Origin: Klebsiella pneumoniae
GTDB taxonomy: Bacteria; Verrucomicrobiota; Verrucomicrobiia; Limisphaerales; SXTU01
Length of the DNA stretch: 64,000 nt
NCBI GenBank assembly: GCA_943330855.2
Contig: CALQJI020000011.1
Location: 1-64,000 of the forward strand
Direction: 5' to 3'
Shown here piece after piece: positions 52,554 to 62,206 of the stretch (its first letter is position 1; the number at the start of each line of letters is the position of its first letter). Made by a program: the position numbers and the translations under genes. The notes under the pieces were generated by a model, which worked only from the letters and a program-made list of their open reading frames with translations, did not search any database and had not been told where the DNA came from.

Positions 52554-53918
52554 ATGGCCAACCTCAACCTGAACCACTGGCGCATCAGCCGCCGCACCGC
52601 ACTGCGCGGCCTCGGAGCCACCATCGCCCTGCCGTTGCTCGATTGCATGGGCGCGCTGCCGGCTCCGACCACGCCGAAGCGCAGCGTGTTTCTCTACATC
52701 CCGAACGGCGTCAACACGCTGAGTTGGCAGATTGAAAAGGCGGGCCGGGAGTTTGAGTTCAGCACCCCGCTGAAGTCGCTCGAACGCCACCGCTCCGACG
52801 TCACGCCCATCAGCGGCCTGCACCATCCCATGGTCCTCGGCAAGCACCACAACTGCGACAAGGTCTGGCTCACCGGGGCCAACGTCCCCGGCGACGGCGG
52901 GGCCTTCCGCAACACCGTCTCCGCCGACCAGCTCATGGTCGAGGCGCAGGGCGTTTCCACGCGTTTCTCCTCGCTGGAACTGGCCATCGAAGGCCACTCA
53001 CTCGCGTGGTCGAAGGACGGCATCCAGATTCCCGCCGAGCGCAACTCGCAGCAGATTTTCAACCAGCTCTTCGGCGTGGAAAAGGAGAGCAAGGAAACCC
53101 TCCGTCGCCGCCTCAGCCGACGCGGCAGCATCCTCGACCTCGTGGCCAACGACGCCAAACGCGTGGCCCACAAACTCGGCAGTCAGGACCGCACGAAACT
53201 TGACGAGTATCTCACCGCCGTGCGCCAGGTGGAGACCCGCACCCAACGCGCCGACGAGTGGCTGAACATCCCCAAACCCACGCTCGCCGGCGGCGACGCC
53301 TCGCGCCTCAGCCAGCGGCTCGACATGAAAAAGGTCGCGGACTACCACCGCCTCTTCTTCGACCTGATGGTGATGGCGTTGCGCACGGATTCCACGCGCG
53401 TCATCAGTTGCATGATTTGCAGCGAGTCCAACGGCGGCGCGATTCCCGACATCGGCATTTCGCAGACCCGCCACGGGCTTTCGCATCACAACGGCGACCC
53501 CGAGCAGCTTCGTAGGCTCACGCAAACCGACACGTTCCTCGTCGAGCAACTCAGCTACTTCCTCGACGAGCTCAAGGCGCACAAAGAGGCGAACGGCCAA
53601 CCGCTGCTCGACACCACGCAGGTGCTCTGGGGCAGCGGCATGGCCTACGGTCACAGCCACGGCAACGCCAACCTGCCCACGCTCCTCGCCGGCGGTCGCG
53701 CCCTCGGCTACCAGCACGGCCAGCACCTCGATTTCAACCTGCCCAAGCTCGGCCAATACAACGTCGCCGACGCCAACGCGCACTATCGTGTTTGTTCCCG
53801 TCCCGTGGACGGCGACGCGCGCCTGAGCAACCTGCTGCTGACCATGCTCCAGCGCGTGGACGTGAAGGCAGACCGATTCCAGGACAGCGTGCGGCCGCTG
53901 AAGGAGTTGCTGGCTTGA
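52554..53918 (+). CDS. DUF1552 protein, copy 2
   Basis: This 454-residue protein has a Tat-like start ([20 protein letters not shown]) and the DUF1552 core: [77 protein letters not shown] and [20 protein letters not shown]. It is paired with DUF1592 copy 2, with 20 bases between them. It differs clearly from copy 1 in the central region, so the pair duplication is not recent. The reaction is unknown. Confidence 0.92.
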   Translation: MANLNLNHWRISRRTALRGLGATIALPLLDCMGALPAPTTPKRSVFLYIPNGVNTLSWQIEKAGREFEFSTPLKSLERHRSDVTPISGLHHPMVLGKHHNCDKVWLTGANVPGDGGAFRNTVSADQLMVEAQGVSTRFSSLELAIEGHSLAWSKDGIQIPAERNSQQIFNQLFGVEKESKETLRRRLSRRGSILDLVANDAKRVAHKLGSQDRTKLDEYLTAVRQVETRTQRADEWLNIPKPTLAGGDASRLSQRLDMKKVADYHRLFFDLMVMALRTDSTRVISCMICSESNGGAIPDIGISQTRHGLSHHNGDPEQLRRLTQTDTFLVEQLSYFLDELKAHKEANGQPLLDTTQVLWGSGMAYGHSHGNANLPTLLAGGRALGYQHGQHLDFNLPKLGQYNVADANAHYRVCSRPVDGDARLSNLLLTMLQRVDVKADRFQDSVRPLKELLA

Positions 53919-53953
53919 GCCGAGCAAACCAACCCGTCCTCCCGCATCTCGTC

Positions 53954-55201
53954 ATGCGCCCGCTCTTCGCTGCCCTGAGCCTGCTTCTCACCGCGTGCCT
54001 GCTCCACGCGCAGGACACGCCCAAGTTCCGCACCGACGCCGACGGGCCGGCGAGCGTGAAGCTCAGCAAGAGCAAGCCCGCCAAGGGCAAGGAGAAGGAA
54101 GCCACGCTGGAATGGTATCAGCTCGTCGAGGGCCAGTTCCCGCCGGAAGGCTCCGCCCACGCCATCTCCGGCGAGCTGATTCGGAGCGACCACTTGGAGC
54201 GCCGTTTCCAAATCCGTGTGGACCGCGACGACAGTCAGGACCGCGGCGTTTGGGATCTGTCCGTGGACGCCACGCTGCTGCCGTATGGAGCCATCTACTA
54301 TCACGGCGCACCCGCGGCGTTGCAGGACATCCCGCTGGGCACGCACCTCCGCGGCTTGTTCTACCTGAAGGACCCCAAGGAAAAATCTCCCTTGCCCCTC
54401 GGCCCGCACAACAACCGCCAAACCCCCGACGCCGACTTCCGCCGCTGCTTCCGCTTGGAGGATGACTTCAGCTTTCACGCGCGGCAAAAGCAGTCGTGGA
54501 AAATCGAGTCCGTGGACCTCGCCACCAACCGGTTCAGCGCGACCTTGCAGCAGGACGGCAAGCCCATCGGCCAGCCGAAACTCTTCGACCTCCTCACCAG
54601 CACCCGCGTGCTGAAGGGCACCGGGATCGGCGACCTCAAGTCATTGGCCCCCGGCCAAACCGCGCTGTTCAACCTCACCTGGGCCACGCTCTACGGCCCG
54701 GGACGCGTGCTCGAAATCTGGCTCGATGAACCCAGCCGCCAGCTCGCCACCGCCCACCAGCTCGAACGCCATCGCAACCATATCCGGCAGCGCGGCCTGC
54801 CCGGTTGGGTGCAGGCGGTGGATGACGAGAAGCAGCTGGTCACCATCACCTTCTTCGGCGGTGTGGATGCGAAGCTCTTCAACGAGTTGACCAACACGAA
54901 CCCGGAGCCGCTCGGCTGGCCGTTCTCCAAAAACGAGGTCAATCCGAACGCTCCGAAAGGCGGCATCGCCGTCGCACGCGAGAGCCTGATGACCTACGAC
55001 CCGGTGAACGACCGCAAGGGCGGCAACATCCTCGACATCAAAAAAATCCCCGTCGAGCCGGGCAGCAGCGGGGTTCAAATCACCGTGCAATGCGGCATGA
55101 TGCTGGAGGGCTACCGGCCTCGTCGCATCGTCCGGTTTTACCCCGCCACCTGGAAAGTCATCGCCCTGCCTCGCGAAGAGGAGTTCAGCGGGCGGGATTA
55201 G
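53954..55201 (+). CDS. Secreted protein of unknown function
   Basis: This protein has 415 residues from the ATG at 53954, with a signal peptide (1-19). I do not recognise a family. The mature sequence is beta-rich and includes a charged Lys-rich linker (about 35-50), GAIYYHGAPAALQDIPLGTHLRGLFY and VTITFFGGVDAKLFNEL. It contains no CxxCH, sulfatase or hydrolase motif. Its position 35 bases after the DUF1552 gene and 26 bases before the LRR gene, all on one strand, suggests it belongs to the DUF1592-DUF1552 operon as an accessory periplasmic or outer-surface protein. Confidence 0.75.
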   Translation: MRPLFAALSLLLTACLLHAQDTPKFRTDADGPASVKLSKSKPAKGKEKEATLEWYQLVEGQFPPEGSAHAISGELIRSDHLERRFQIRVDRDDSQDRGVWDLSVDATLLPYGAIYYHGAPAALQDIPLGTHLRGLFYLKDPKEKSPLPLGPHNNRQTPDADFRRCFRLEDDFSFHARQKQSWKIESVDLATNRFSATLQQDGKPIGQPKLFDLLTSTRVLKGTGIGDLKSLAPGQTALFNLTWATLYGPGRVLEIWLDEPSRQLATAHQLERHRNHIRQRGLPGWVQAVDDEKQLVTITFFGGVDAKLFNELTNTNPEPLGWPFSKNEVNPNAPKGGIAVARESLMTYDPVNDRKGGNILDIKKIPVEPGSSGVQITVQCGMMLEGYRPRRIVRFYPATWKVIALPREEEFSGRD

Positions 55202-55227
55202 CCGTCAGTTTCAACTCAGCACCCATC

Positions 55228-56409
55228 ATGATTCGTCCCCTCGCGTTCACCCTAACCACCTCGTTCCTGATCTTGGCCTCGTCGTTGTCGGCGCAACCGC
55301 CCGACCTCACGAAAATCACCTCCCGCGCCCAGCTTGATGCCGCGATTGCCGCCACCGGCAACGCCGCGTTGAAACAAGTTTTGCAAACCCACGCCAGCGC
55401 CATCCTCGCCGCCGCCGCGCAACGTGCGCACGCGCAAGGCGTGATTGAAGCCATCAAGGTCGGCCAAGGAAAAACCGAAGCGACCAACACCACGCCCGCG
55501 AGCTTGAAGGCCGCGGCGGGGGGCGAGCTATCCGTCTTCGACACGTTGCGGCTGGTGGACCTCGCCATCCCCAACGCCGGGCCGCATGACCATCGCAAGG
55601 TCGATCCTTATGATGCCGCCTTCTTCGCGCATCTGGGCGAACTCACCGCCCTGGAATCGCTCAACGTCATCGCCACCAAGCTCGGCGACGATGGCATCGC
55701 GCCCATCGGCAAGCTGACCAACCTCAAATCACTCCGGTTCACCAACAACGGGAAGCTCAGTGACGCCGGGCTGGAAAAACTCGCGGGCCTCAAGAACCTC
55801 GAAGCCTTCTCGTTCGTCGGCACCGCGATGAAGGGCCATGCGTTCGCCAAGTTCGAGGGCTGGACGCGCCTGACGCGGTGCAGCTTCCGTGGGAGCAGCA
55901 TTGATGACGAAGGTTTGCGGCTAATCTGCGAGCGCTTCCCGACTCTGGAAAGCCTCGTGCTCGCCCACGCCAAGTTCACCGATGCGGGCGCAGTGGCGCT
56001 GGCCAAAATGTCCAAGCTGAAAGGCCTCGAAGTCGGCACTCACAACGCCACGGCCGCTGCGCTGCAACACATCACCGCGCTGCCGCTGGAGTATCTGCAA
56101 CTCGGCGAAGGCTTCACTGCACCTGCAGCCATCCAGACCATCAAGGGCATCAAGACCCTCAAGCGCTTGACCCTCACGGATTGCAAACTCATCTCGGACG
56201 ACGAGCTGAAGACCGTCGCCGCCATGAAGCAACTGGAGAACCTCGAGTTGAGCAACATCCCGCTGCCCGAAACGCGCGTGCCCTTGCTCAAGGATTTCGC
56301 GCATCTGAAGGCCTTGCGACTGGTTCCCGCCAATCGCGTCCCGTTCAGTCCCGACACGCAGGCGGCGATGAAGAAGCTACTGCCCGGGAGCGCCCTGAAG
56401 TTCGATTGA
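55228..56409 (+). CDS. Secreted leucine-rich-repeat protein
   Basis: This protein has 393 residues from the ATG at 55228. It has a signal peptide (1-22) and an N-terminal helical region (about 25-90). Irregular leucine-rich repeats run from about residue 115 to 375, with units such as LTALESLNVIATKLGDDG, LTNLKSLRFTNNGKLSDAG and MKQLENLELSNIPLPE. LRR proteins of this type mediate protein contacts. It is the last gene of the DUF1592-DUF1552 operon and ends 32 bases before the convergent propeller gene. Confidence 0.85.
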   Translation: MIRPLAFTLTTSFLILASSLSAQPPDLTKITSRAQLDAAIAATGNAALKQVLQTHASAILAAAAQRAHAQGVIEAIKVGQGKTEATNTTPASLKAAAGGELSVFDTLRLVDLAIPNAGPHDHRKVDPYDAAFFAHLGELTALESLNVIATKLGDDGIAPIGKLTNLKSLRFTNNGKLSDAGLEKLAGLKNLEAFSFVGTAMKGHAFAKFEGWTRLTRCSFRGSSIDDEGLRLICERFPTLESLVLAHAKFTDAGAVALAKMSKLKGLEVGTHNATAAALQHITALPLEYLQLGEGFTAPAAIQTIKGIKTLKRLTLTDCKLISDDELKTVAAMKQLENLELSNIPLPETRVPLLKDFAHLKALRLVPANRVPFSPDTQAAMKKLLPGSALKFD

Positions 56410-56417
56410 CCGCGTGC

Positions 56418-56434
56418 GTGCCAGCGAACGGCAC
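56418..56434. terminator. Short hairpin between convergent genes
   Basis: GTGCC and GGCAC pair around a 7-base loop in the 32-base gap between the LRR gene and the convergent propeller gene. There is no T-tract, so the terminator role is tentative. Confidence 0.3.
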
Positions 56435-56441
56435 AGCGGTC

Positions 56442-57689
56442 CTACTTCGCTGCGATGCAGAAGAGGTGTTTCTCGCCGCGCAACAGGAGGCGGTTGGCTA
56501 CGGGCACGGGCGAGGCGATGACGCGTTCGCCCATGTTGTTCTCGGCGAGCAGCTCAAACTTCCCATTCGCACCAGCGACGAAGACGACGCCGTCTTCGCG
56601 GGCCGCGTAAAGTTTCCCATCGGCCAGGCTCGGCGAACTGTAGTAGCTCGCGCCGCTCTTGGGCAGCGTGCCGGACCAGAGCGTTTTGCCCGTGGCCGGC
56701 TCGACGCACTCGACTTCGCCACGGTCGCGGACCAGATAAATTTTGCCCGCGTGCTCGACCGGCGAGGGCACAAACGTCCCGGTGTCCTTCCGCGTCCACG
56801 CGCGGTGCGACGCGGTCACGTCGCCGCTGCCGCCCAGCTTGATGCCGTGCAGGCGCGAGCCGCGTCCGTAGGGCACGATCGCAAGGTCGCCCGCGAGCAC
56901 GAAGGAGGAGACGGCGACCCAGTTGCGGCTGGCCTCGGGATTAAAATCGCCGCAGGACCAGAGGAGTTTTCCATCCGCCGCGTCGTGGGCGGTGAGATGT
57001 TCCGCGCCCCAGACCAGCAGCGCCTCGCGGCCGGCGTGGCGCGTCACGATGGGGGTGGCGTAGCTGTGATCGTTCTCGGTAGGTGTCGTGTAGTTGCGGG
57101 AGATTTTCCAGCGTTGCGTGCCGGTGGCCTTGTCGAAGGCCGCCATCCACGACTCGCCGTTGTGCATGAGCGTCACCACCACATCGCGCTCGGTGAGCAC
57201 GGGCGAAGTGCCGTAGTCCCAGTAGAGCGTGTCCTTGCCGAAGCGCTCGGTGAGGTTCGCCTGCCAACGGACTTTCCCCGCGAAGTCCACCGCCGCGAGC
57301 TGGCCGCTCTTGAAGTAGGTGAACACCGACTGGCCATCCGTGACGGGCGAGGAGTTGCAGCCGGAGCCGTTGCGATGCTTGCCGGGCTTCTCCGCGCCGA
57401 GGGTGGTTTGCCAGAGAGGCTTGCCGTTCCAATCGAAGGCGAGGAGCGCGTCCTTCCCATCGACAGGCGCGGTGACGTAGATCGTTTGGTTCCAGACGAT
57501 GGGCGTGGAGCAGCCCTTGCCGGGGAGCGGCGTCTTCCAGAGCCAGCCGGAGTCGGCGTCGAACTTCACCGGGTAGGTGCCCGCGGCGGTGCTGCCGTTA
57601 TTGCGGGGGCCGCGCCAACTGGGCCAGTTGCCGTCGGCGGCGAAGGCGGCGGCAGTGGTGACGGCGAGGGCGAGGGCAATGAGGTGCAT
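56442..57689 (-). CDS. Secreted PQQ-like beta-propeller protein
   Basis: This protein has 415 residues from the ATG at 57689, with a signal peptide (about 1-18). It opens WPSWRGPRNNGSTAAG, the usual start of outer-membrane or periplasmic PQQ-like propellers of this phylum. Propeller blades follow, such as DALLAFDWNGKPLWQTTLGAE, MAAFDKATGTQRWKISRN and VECVEPATGKTLWSG. No dehydrogenase catalytic residues are evident, so it may be a scaffold rather than a quinoprotein enzyme. It is transcribed divergently from the Gfo/Idh gene (124 bases). Confidence 0.88.
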   Translation of the reverse strand: MHLIALALAVTTAAAFAADGNWPSWRGPRNNGSTAAGTYPVKFDADSGWLWKTPLPGKGCSTPIVWNQTIYVTAPVDGKDALLAFDWNGKPLWQTTLGAEKPGKHRNGSGCNSSPVTDGQSVFTYFKSGQLAAVDFAGKVRWQANLTERFGKDTLYWDYGTSPVLTERDVVVTLMHNGESWMAAFDKATGTQRWKISRNYTTPTENDHSYATPIVTRHAGREALLVWGAEHLTAHDAADGKLLWSCGDFNPEASRNWVAVSSFVLAGDLAIVPYGRGSRLHGIKLGGSGDVTASHRAWTRKDTGTFVPSPVEHAGKIYLVRDRGEVECVEPATGKTLWSGTLPKSGASYYSSPSLADGKLYAAREDGVVFVAGANGKFELLAENNMGERVIASPVPVANRLLLRGEKHLFCIAAK

Positions 57690-57813
57690 GGCGGGAGTGG
57701 ACGGCGGCGCGGCGCGGAACATTCTCGCCAAGGAGCAGGCCCCGGCCAAGCCACCTCGCCAGGGCGGAGAACAATTCGTTGCCTTCCCGATTCGATTCAA
57801 CATCATCCCGCTC

Positions 57814-59163
57814 ATGAATCAGACCGTCTCGACTGACGACTTGAACCGCCGCGCGTTTGTGCAGCGCAGCTCCTTCGCCGCCATGCTGGCCACGCTCGGT
57901 GCCGTGGAGTTGCGCGCGCAAGCGCAAGCGCCTGCGGAGAAGAAGGCCGCCTTCACCGTGAACGTCGCTGTCATCGGCCTCGGGCCATGGGGACGCGAGA
58001 TCGTCAACGCGCTCGGGCGCACGAAGGAGGCCAAGCTCGTCGCCATCTGCGACACCTATCCCGCGATGCTCAAGCGTTCGGCGGACAATGCTCCGGGTGC
58101 GGCGCAGGAGAGCGATTACAAGAAGGTGCTCGCGAACAAGGACGTGCAGGCCGTGGTCATCGCCACGCCCACGCACCAGCACAAGCAGCTCGTCACCGAG
58201 GCGCTCGCCGCCGGGAAGCACGTCTATTGCGAAGCCCCGCTCGCGCACACGGTCGAGGACGCGCGGGCGATTGCGCAGGCGGCGAAGAACACGCCCACGG
58301 CGGTCTTCCAGGCCGGGCTACAATTACGCTCCGACACGCAGCGGCATTTCCTCATGCAGTTCATCCGTTCCGGCGCGCTGGGCAAAAATATCTTCGCCCG
58401 CGCGCAGTGGCACAAGAAGCAGAGCTGGCGCAAGGCCTCGCCGAATCCCGACCGCGAGCGCGAAATCAACTGGCACCTCCGCGCCGAACAGAGCGCCGGA
58501 CTCGTCGGCGAAATCGGCATCCATCAGGTGGACAACAACTCGTGGTTCCTCAAGGACCAGCCCGTCGCCGTCACCGGCTTCGGCGGCATTCTGCACTGGA
58601 CCGACGGGCGCACGGTGGCCGACACCGCGCAGTGCGTCTTCGAGTATGGGCAGGGCGTGAACTTCAGCTACGACATCTCGCTGGCGAACTCCTTCGATTC
58701 CGATTACGAGATGATTTACGGGACCGAGGCGGCGGTGCTGATGCGCGGCGCGAAGGCGTGGATGTTCAAGGAGTCCGATGCGCCGCTGCTGGGCTGGGAG
58801 GTCTACGCGCGCAAGGACAACTTCCAAAAGGAGACGGGCATCGCGCTCGTGGCCAACGCCACCAAGCTCGCCGCGCAGGGCGATCAGGCGGAGGAAACCT
58901 CGCCGGTCAACACGTCGCTCTTGTCTGCGCTGGAGGCTTTCCTGACGAATGCGAACGAAGTCACCACCGCAGTCGAAGACTTCAAAGCCACCTTCGGCGA
59001 CGCCGACAAGGCCGCGCTCACGAAGCACCTCGTCACCGTCCCGCGTCAGCCGGCAGCCACCGCCCAAGACGGCTTCGAGGCCACCGTGAGCGTGCTCAAA
59101 GCCAGCGAGGCCGTCGCGAAAAAGGCCCGCATCGTCTTCGCGAAGGAGTGGTTTCAGGTGTGA
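57814..59163 (+). CDS. Exported Gfo/Idh/MocA-family oxidoreductase
   Basis: This protein has 449 residues from the ATG at 57814. A twin-arginine-type signal (NRRAFVQRSSFAAMLATLGA) precedes a Rossmann domain with the NAD(P) loop GLGPWG (55-60) and ATPTHQH. The canonical EKP motif reads EAP (140-142), so the conserved Lys is replaced by Ala. The C-terminal domain includes GEIGIHQVDNNSWFL, where His may be catalytic. Secreted members of this family in Planctomycetes and Verrucomicrobia act on sugars, and some catalyse NAD-dependent glycoside cleavage; the substrate here is unknown. Confidence 0.9.
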   Translation: MNQTVSTDDLNRRAFVQRSSFAAMLATLGAVELRAQAQAPAEKKAAFTVNVAVIGLGPWGREIVNALGRTKEAKLVAICDTYPAMLKRSADNAPGAAQESDYKKVLANKDVQAVVIATPTHQHKQLVTEALAAGKHVYCEAPLAHTVEDARAIAQAAKNTPTAVFQAGLQLRSDTQRHFLMQFIRSGALGKNIFARAQWHKKQSWRKASPNPDREREINWHLRAEQSAGLVGEIGIHQVDNNSWFLKDQPVAVTGFGGILHWTDGRTVADTAQCVFEYGQGVNFSYDISLANSFDSDYEMIYGTEAAVLMRGAKAWMFKESDAPLLGWEVYARKDNFQKETGIALVANATKLAAQGDQAEETSPVNTSLLSALEAFLTNANEVTTAVEDFKATFGDADKAALTKHLVTVPRQPAATAQDGFEATVSVLKASEAVAKKARIVFAKEWFQV

Positions 59164-59179
59164 TGACGATGGGCCTACA

Positions 59180-59193
59180 GCCGCCGGGGCGGC
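59180..59193. terminator. GC-rich hairpin between convergent genes
   Basis: GCCGCC and GGCGGC form a perfect short stem in the 37-base gap between the Gfo/Idh gene and the convergent membrane-protein gene. There is no T-tract. It may be a bidirectional terminator or the remnant of a palindromic repeat. Confidence 0.3.
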
Positions 59194-59200
59194 GCCGCTA

Positions 59201-59572
59201 CTAGCGCGCCGAGGGCATGTAGTCGGGCAACGGCTTGAGCACGCCGTTCTCCACCAGGGCAACGATGAGGAGGGTGTAGGCCAGCGAGATGCCGAGGTCG
59301 GTGATGAGCTGGCGCCGGGTGTAGGGCTTGGGCTTTTCCGAGAGCGCTTGCTGCGCCCCTTTTTGCATGAGCACGAGGCCGAGCACATTGGTCAGCCAGT
59401 AGCCCAGCACGAAGCTTGCGGTGAAGACCGCCGGCCAGAAGAGGCTCACGAGCCAGGCGAAGCCCAGCGCGAGGGGGATGTTGACGAAGAGGTCGTTCCA
59501 CCACGAGAGCGGCGAAAGCATGAAGCCGATGAAGGCGAGCGTGCTGCCGGCGAGTTTGCGTTTCCAAGACAT
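59201..59572 (-). CDS. Small multi-pass membrane protein
   Basis: This protein has 123 residues from the ATG at 59572, with three to four hydrophobic segments (about 8-25, 27-45, 45-66, 95-110). It contains WWNDLFVNIPLALGFAWLVSLFW and GYWLTNVLGLVLM. I do not recognise a family. It is transcribed in the direction of pyk but lies downstream of it, 84 bases after the pyk stop, so it may be co-transcribed. An ATG further upstream would add 26 charged residues and is less likely. Confidence 0.7.
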   Translation of the reverse strand: MSWKRKLAGSTLAFIGFMLSPLSWWNDLFVNIPLALGFAWLVSLFWPAVFTASFVLGYWLTNVLGLVLMQKGAQQALSEKPKPYTRRQLITDLGISLAYTLLIVALVENGVLKPLPDYMPSAR

Positions 59573-59656
59573 CGGAATGGGGAATTTCGTATGGCGAATG
59601 CGGCCCGGGCGCACGCGGCGGATTCGCCACTCGCCTTGCTCCATTCGCAACTGGGT

Positions 59657-61063
59657 TTACTCCAAGACGCGCATCTGCACCGCGTCCACGATCTGCGTGC
59701 CGCTGGACATGGCGCTGATGATGACGACGGTGTGGCCGCGATGAATGATCCCGGCCTCCGTCATGCGGATGAGCGCGAGATCGATGTTTTTCTGCGGGTC
59801 GTTGTTGTCGAAAGGGAATACGACGGGAGTGAGGCCCCAGTTCAACGCGAGGGAGTCGGCTAACGGCCAGCTCTCGCACACGGCGTAAATGGGCGAGTAG
59901 CGCGGGCGCAGCCAGGAGGTCCAGCGGGCCATGCTGCCGCGCCGGGTGAAGACAATGATGGCTTCGGCGCGCAGTTGGTCCGCCATGACGACGGCGCTCT
60001 TGATAAGCTTCTGACGGGGGCTGGTCAGCTCGGCGCGCTCGTGGTAACCGGCGTTGCCGCTGCGTTCGATGCGGCGGGCGATGCGGTCGAAGACCTCGAT
60101 GCACTTCACGGGGTATTTGCCCACCGTGGTCTCGCCGGAGAGCATGATGGCGTCGGCCTGCTCGAAGACGGCGTTGGCCACATCCGTGATCTCGGCGCGG
60201 GTGGGCATGGGGTTCTCGATCATGCTCTCAAGCATGTGCGTGGCGACGATGACGGGCTTGCCGACGCGGAGACAGAGTTTGACGGCCTTGCGCTGGATGA
60301 TGGGCAGTTCCTCGTAAGGGCACTCGATGCCGAGGTCGCCGCGCGCGACCATGATGCCGTCGGCTTCGGTGACAATTTCCTCAAGGTTCTTCACCGCCTG
60401 CTGGTCCTCGATCTTGGCGATGATTTGCGGACGGTGCTTGGACCCCTCGGTGAGCGCGCGGAGCTGGCGGAGATCCTTCGCCTCGCGCACGAAGGAGAGC
60501 GCGAGGTAGTCCACGCCGACTTCAAGGCCGAGGGCGACGTCGGCAATATCCTTGGCGGTGAGGGCGGGGAGGCTGACCTTGACGCCGGGAAGGTTGATGT
60601 GGCGGCGGCTGCCGAGCTTGCCGGGGATGAGGACTTCGCACTCGACCTTGTTGTGGAGCTTGGCGAGGACTTTCATATGGATGGCCCCGTTGTCGAACAG
60701 GACCACGTCGCCGACGCTGATATCGCTGACGAAGTGCTCGTAGTTCACATCCACGGAATGCTCCTCCTCGCTCTTCTCGCCGCGCACGGTGAGGGTGAAC
60801 TTCTGGCCGGGCTGGAGGTCAAGCGGCACGGGGAGGTCGCCGGTGCGGATGGCGGGGCCTTGCGTGTCCATAAGGATGCCGATGGAGCGTTTGCGGGCCT
60901 GGGCGGCGGCGCGGAGGTGCTGCACGGTGGCACGCACCCAATCGTGGGGCGCGTGGGACATGTTGAGCCGGGCGATGTTCATGCCGGCGTCGATGAGCTG
61001 ACCGAGGATTTCGGGCGAGCTCGTGACGGGGCCGAGCGTGGCGATGATTTTGGTGCGGCGCAT
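59657..61063 (-). CDS. pyk: Pyruvate kinase
   Basis: This 468-residue cytoplasmic enzyme converts phosphoenolpyruvate and ADP to pyruvate and ATP. Visible motifs are TKIIATLGP at the N terminus, GMNIARLNMSH, MDTQGPAIRTG (Gln where Lys is usual), LALSFVREAKDL, IIAKIEDQQAVKNLEEIV, DGIMVARGDLGIE with the metal and substrate ligands, and ADAIMLSGETTVGKYP. The length is normal for a single-domain-set bacterial enzyme with the C-terminal regulatory domain. It follows the carbonic-anhydrase gene by 117 bases on the same strand. Confidence 0.97.
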   Translation of the reverse strand: MRRTKIIATLGPVTSSPEILGQLIDAGMNIARLNMSHAPHDWVRATVQHLRAAAQARKRSIGILMDTQGPAIRTGDLPVPLDLQPGQKFTLTVRGEKSEEEHSVDVNYEHFVSDISVGDVVLFDNGAIHMKVLAKLHNKVECEVLIPGKLGSRRHINLPGVKVSLPALTAKDIADVALGLEVGVDYLALSFVREAKDLRQLRALTEGSKHRPQIIAKIEDQQAVKNLEEIVTEADGIMVARGDLGIECPYEELPIIQRKAVKLCLRVGKPVIVATHMLESMIENPMPTRAEITDVANAVFEQADAIMLSGETTVGKYPVKCIEVFDRIARRIERSGNAGYHERAELTSPRQKLIKSAVVMADQLRAEAIIVFTRRGSMARWTSWLRPRYSPIYAVCESWPLADSLALNWGLTPVVFPFDNNDPQKNIDLALIRMTEAGIIHRGHTVVIISAMSSGTQIVDAVQMRVLE

Positions 61064-61180
61064 AAAGTGGTGTGGCGGGGAAACACGCGGCTGAGGAAGG
61101 CCGAGGTGACCTCAGGGCGACGATAGGTGCGTGGTGCTGAATTGGAAGGGGGAAAGTGCGCCGGGTGCGTGGTGCGCGGG

Positions 61181-62206
61181 CTATTTCCGCTTTCCGCCGA
61201 GGCGCTGAAGGGCTTCGCCGAGTTGGTGGAGTTTCACCCACGCGCTGCTGCCGTCCACTTGCACGGAGGTCTCGGCGTCGATGCGGCCGTCGGTGATCCA
61301 ACGAAGCAGAACAGTCGCGGGGACGGGGCCGTAGTGCTTGCCGTCGGCACCGATGACGCGGTAGTGGCGAGCAAGGTCCACAAGGCGCTTGAGCTTCGGG
61401 ATCGCGTCGGTGGGGACGGGGGGCGGCAGCGTGGGTGAGGCCGCCGGGGAAGGGCGCGCAGGGTCGGCTGTGGTCGTGGACGAGACGCCCAGTGTGGCTT
61501 CGTCCCGGACCATCAGCTCGCCAATCTTGAACTGCGGAAATTTCATTTCGCCCAGTGGCAGACTGTCGTTGCTCTCAGATGCCGGACGGGTAGGGACAGG
61601 GCCGGCCTTTGAATCGCCGGGCTTTACCAGAATACCTTTTGCGGACGATGTCGCGTTAGCGAGGGTCTGGTAGCCGTTGACAAGCCGTTCGAGGCGTCCC
61701 GTCGCGAGGTCCATCAGTGCGCCGTGGACGGGGACGCGCGGGCCGATGAGGGGGCTGGCGCGGACGTATTCGACGGCCTTGAGGACGTTTTGGCGCTCGC
61801 TGGCAAAAAGGCCGAAGTATTCCTGCAAGTTCTCCGGCATTTGGGCGCGCTCGATGCCCAGGGCGGCGAACTTAGCGAGCAGTTCCATCGTGCCGGTCTT
61901 GCGCACGAGACAATCCGTGTGGCCGAGGATGAGGATTTCGCGCCCGCCCTTCACCGCGCAGGCGAGTGCGAGGGACCGCAGGGTGCTGCTCATCGGGCCG
62001 GTGATGATGTTGCCGGCGTTGCGCAGCCAGATGCAGTGGGACTCCGGCACCCCGAGCGCGTCGGGCAGGAGCGGGTTCAGACGGGAGTCAATGCACGTGA
62101 GCATGACCAGCGGCAGGCTGTCGGCAAACTCGCCGGGTTCAAGCAGGTCCTTCGCGGTGGGGTTAAAACGCTGATTGGCGTCGAGAATGGCATCGAACAG
62201 GCGCAT
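61181..62206 (-). CDS. Beta-carbonic anhydrase fused to a GYF_2-like domain
   Basis: This 341-residue protein interconverts CO2 and bicarbonate through a zinc site visible as Cys38-Ile-Asp40-Ser-Arg42 (CIDSR) and His96-Thr-Asp-Cys99 (GHTDC), with WLRNAGNIITG between. The catalytic part ends near residue 190. A Pro/Ser/Thr-rich linker follows, with a MKFPQFKIGELMV segment inside it. The C terminus has a GYF_2-like domain (about 280-335, HYRVIGADGKHYGPVPATVLLRWI), a fold that binds proline-rich peptides. The fusion is unusual and may tether the enzyme. It is divergent from dnaN. Confidence 0.93.
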   Translation of the reverse strand: MRLFDAILDANQRFNPTAKDLLEPGEFADSLPLVMLTCIDSRLNPLLPDALGVPESHCIWLRNAGNIITGPMSSTLRSLALACAVKGGREILILGHTDCLVRKTGTMELLAKFAALGIERAQMPENLQEYFGLFASERQNVLKAVEYVRASPLIGPRVPVHGALMDLATGRLERLVNGYQTLANATSSAKGILVKPGDSKAGPVPTRPASESNDSLPLGEMKFPQFKIGELMVRDEATLGVSSTTTADPARPSPAASPTLPPPVPTDAIPKLKRLVDLARHYRVIGADGKHYGPVPATVLLRWITDGRIDAETSVQVDGSSAWVKLHQLGEALQRLGGKRK

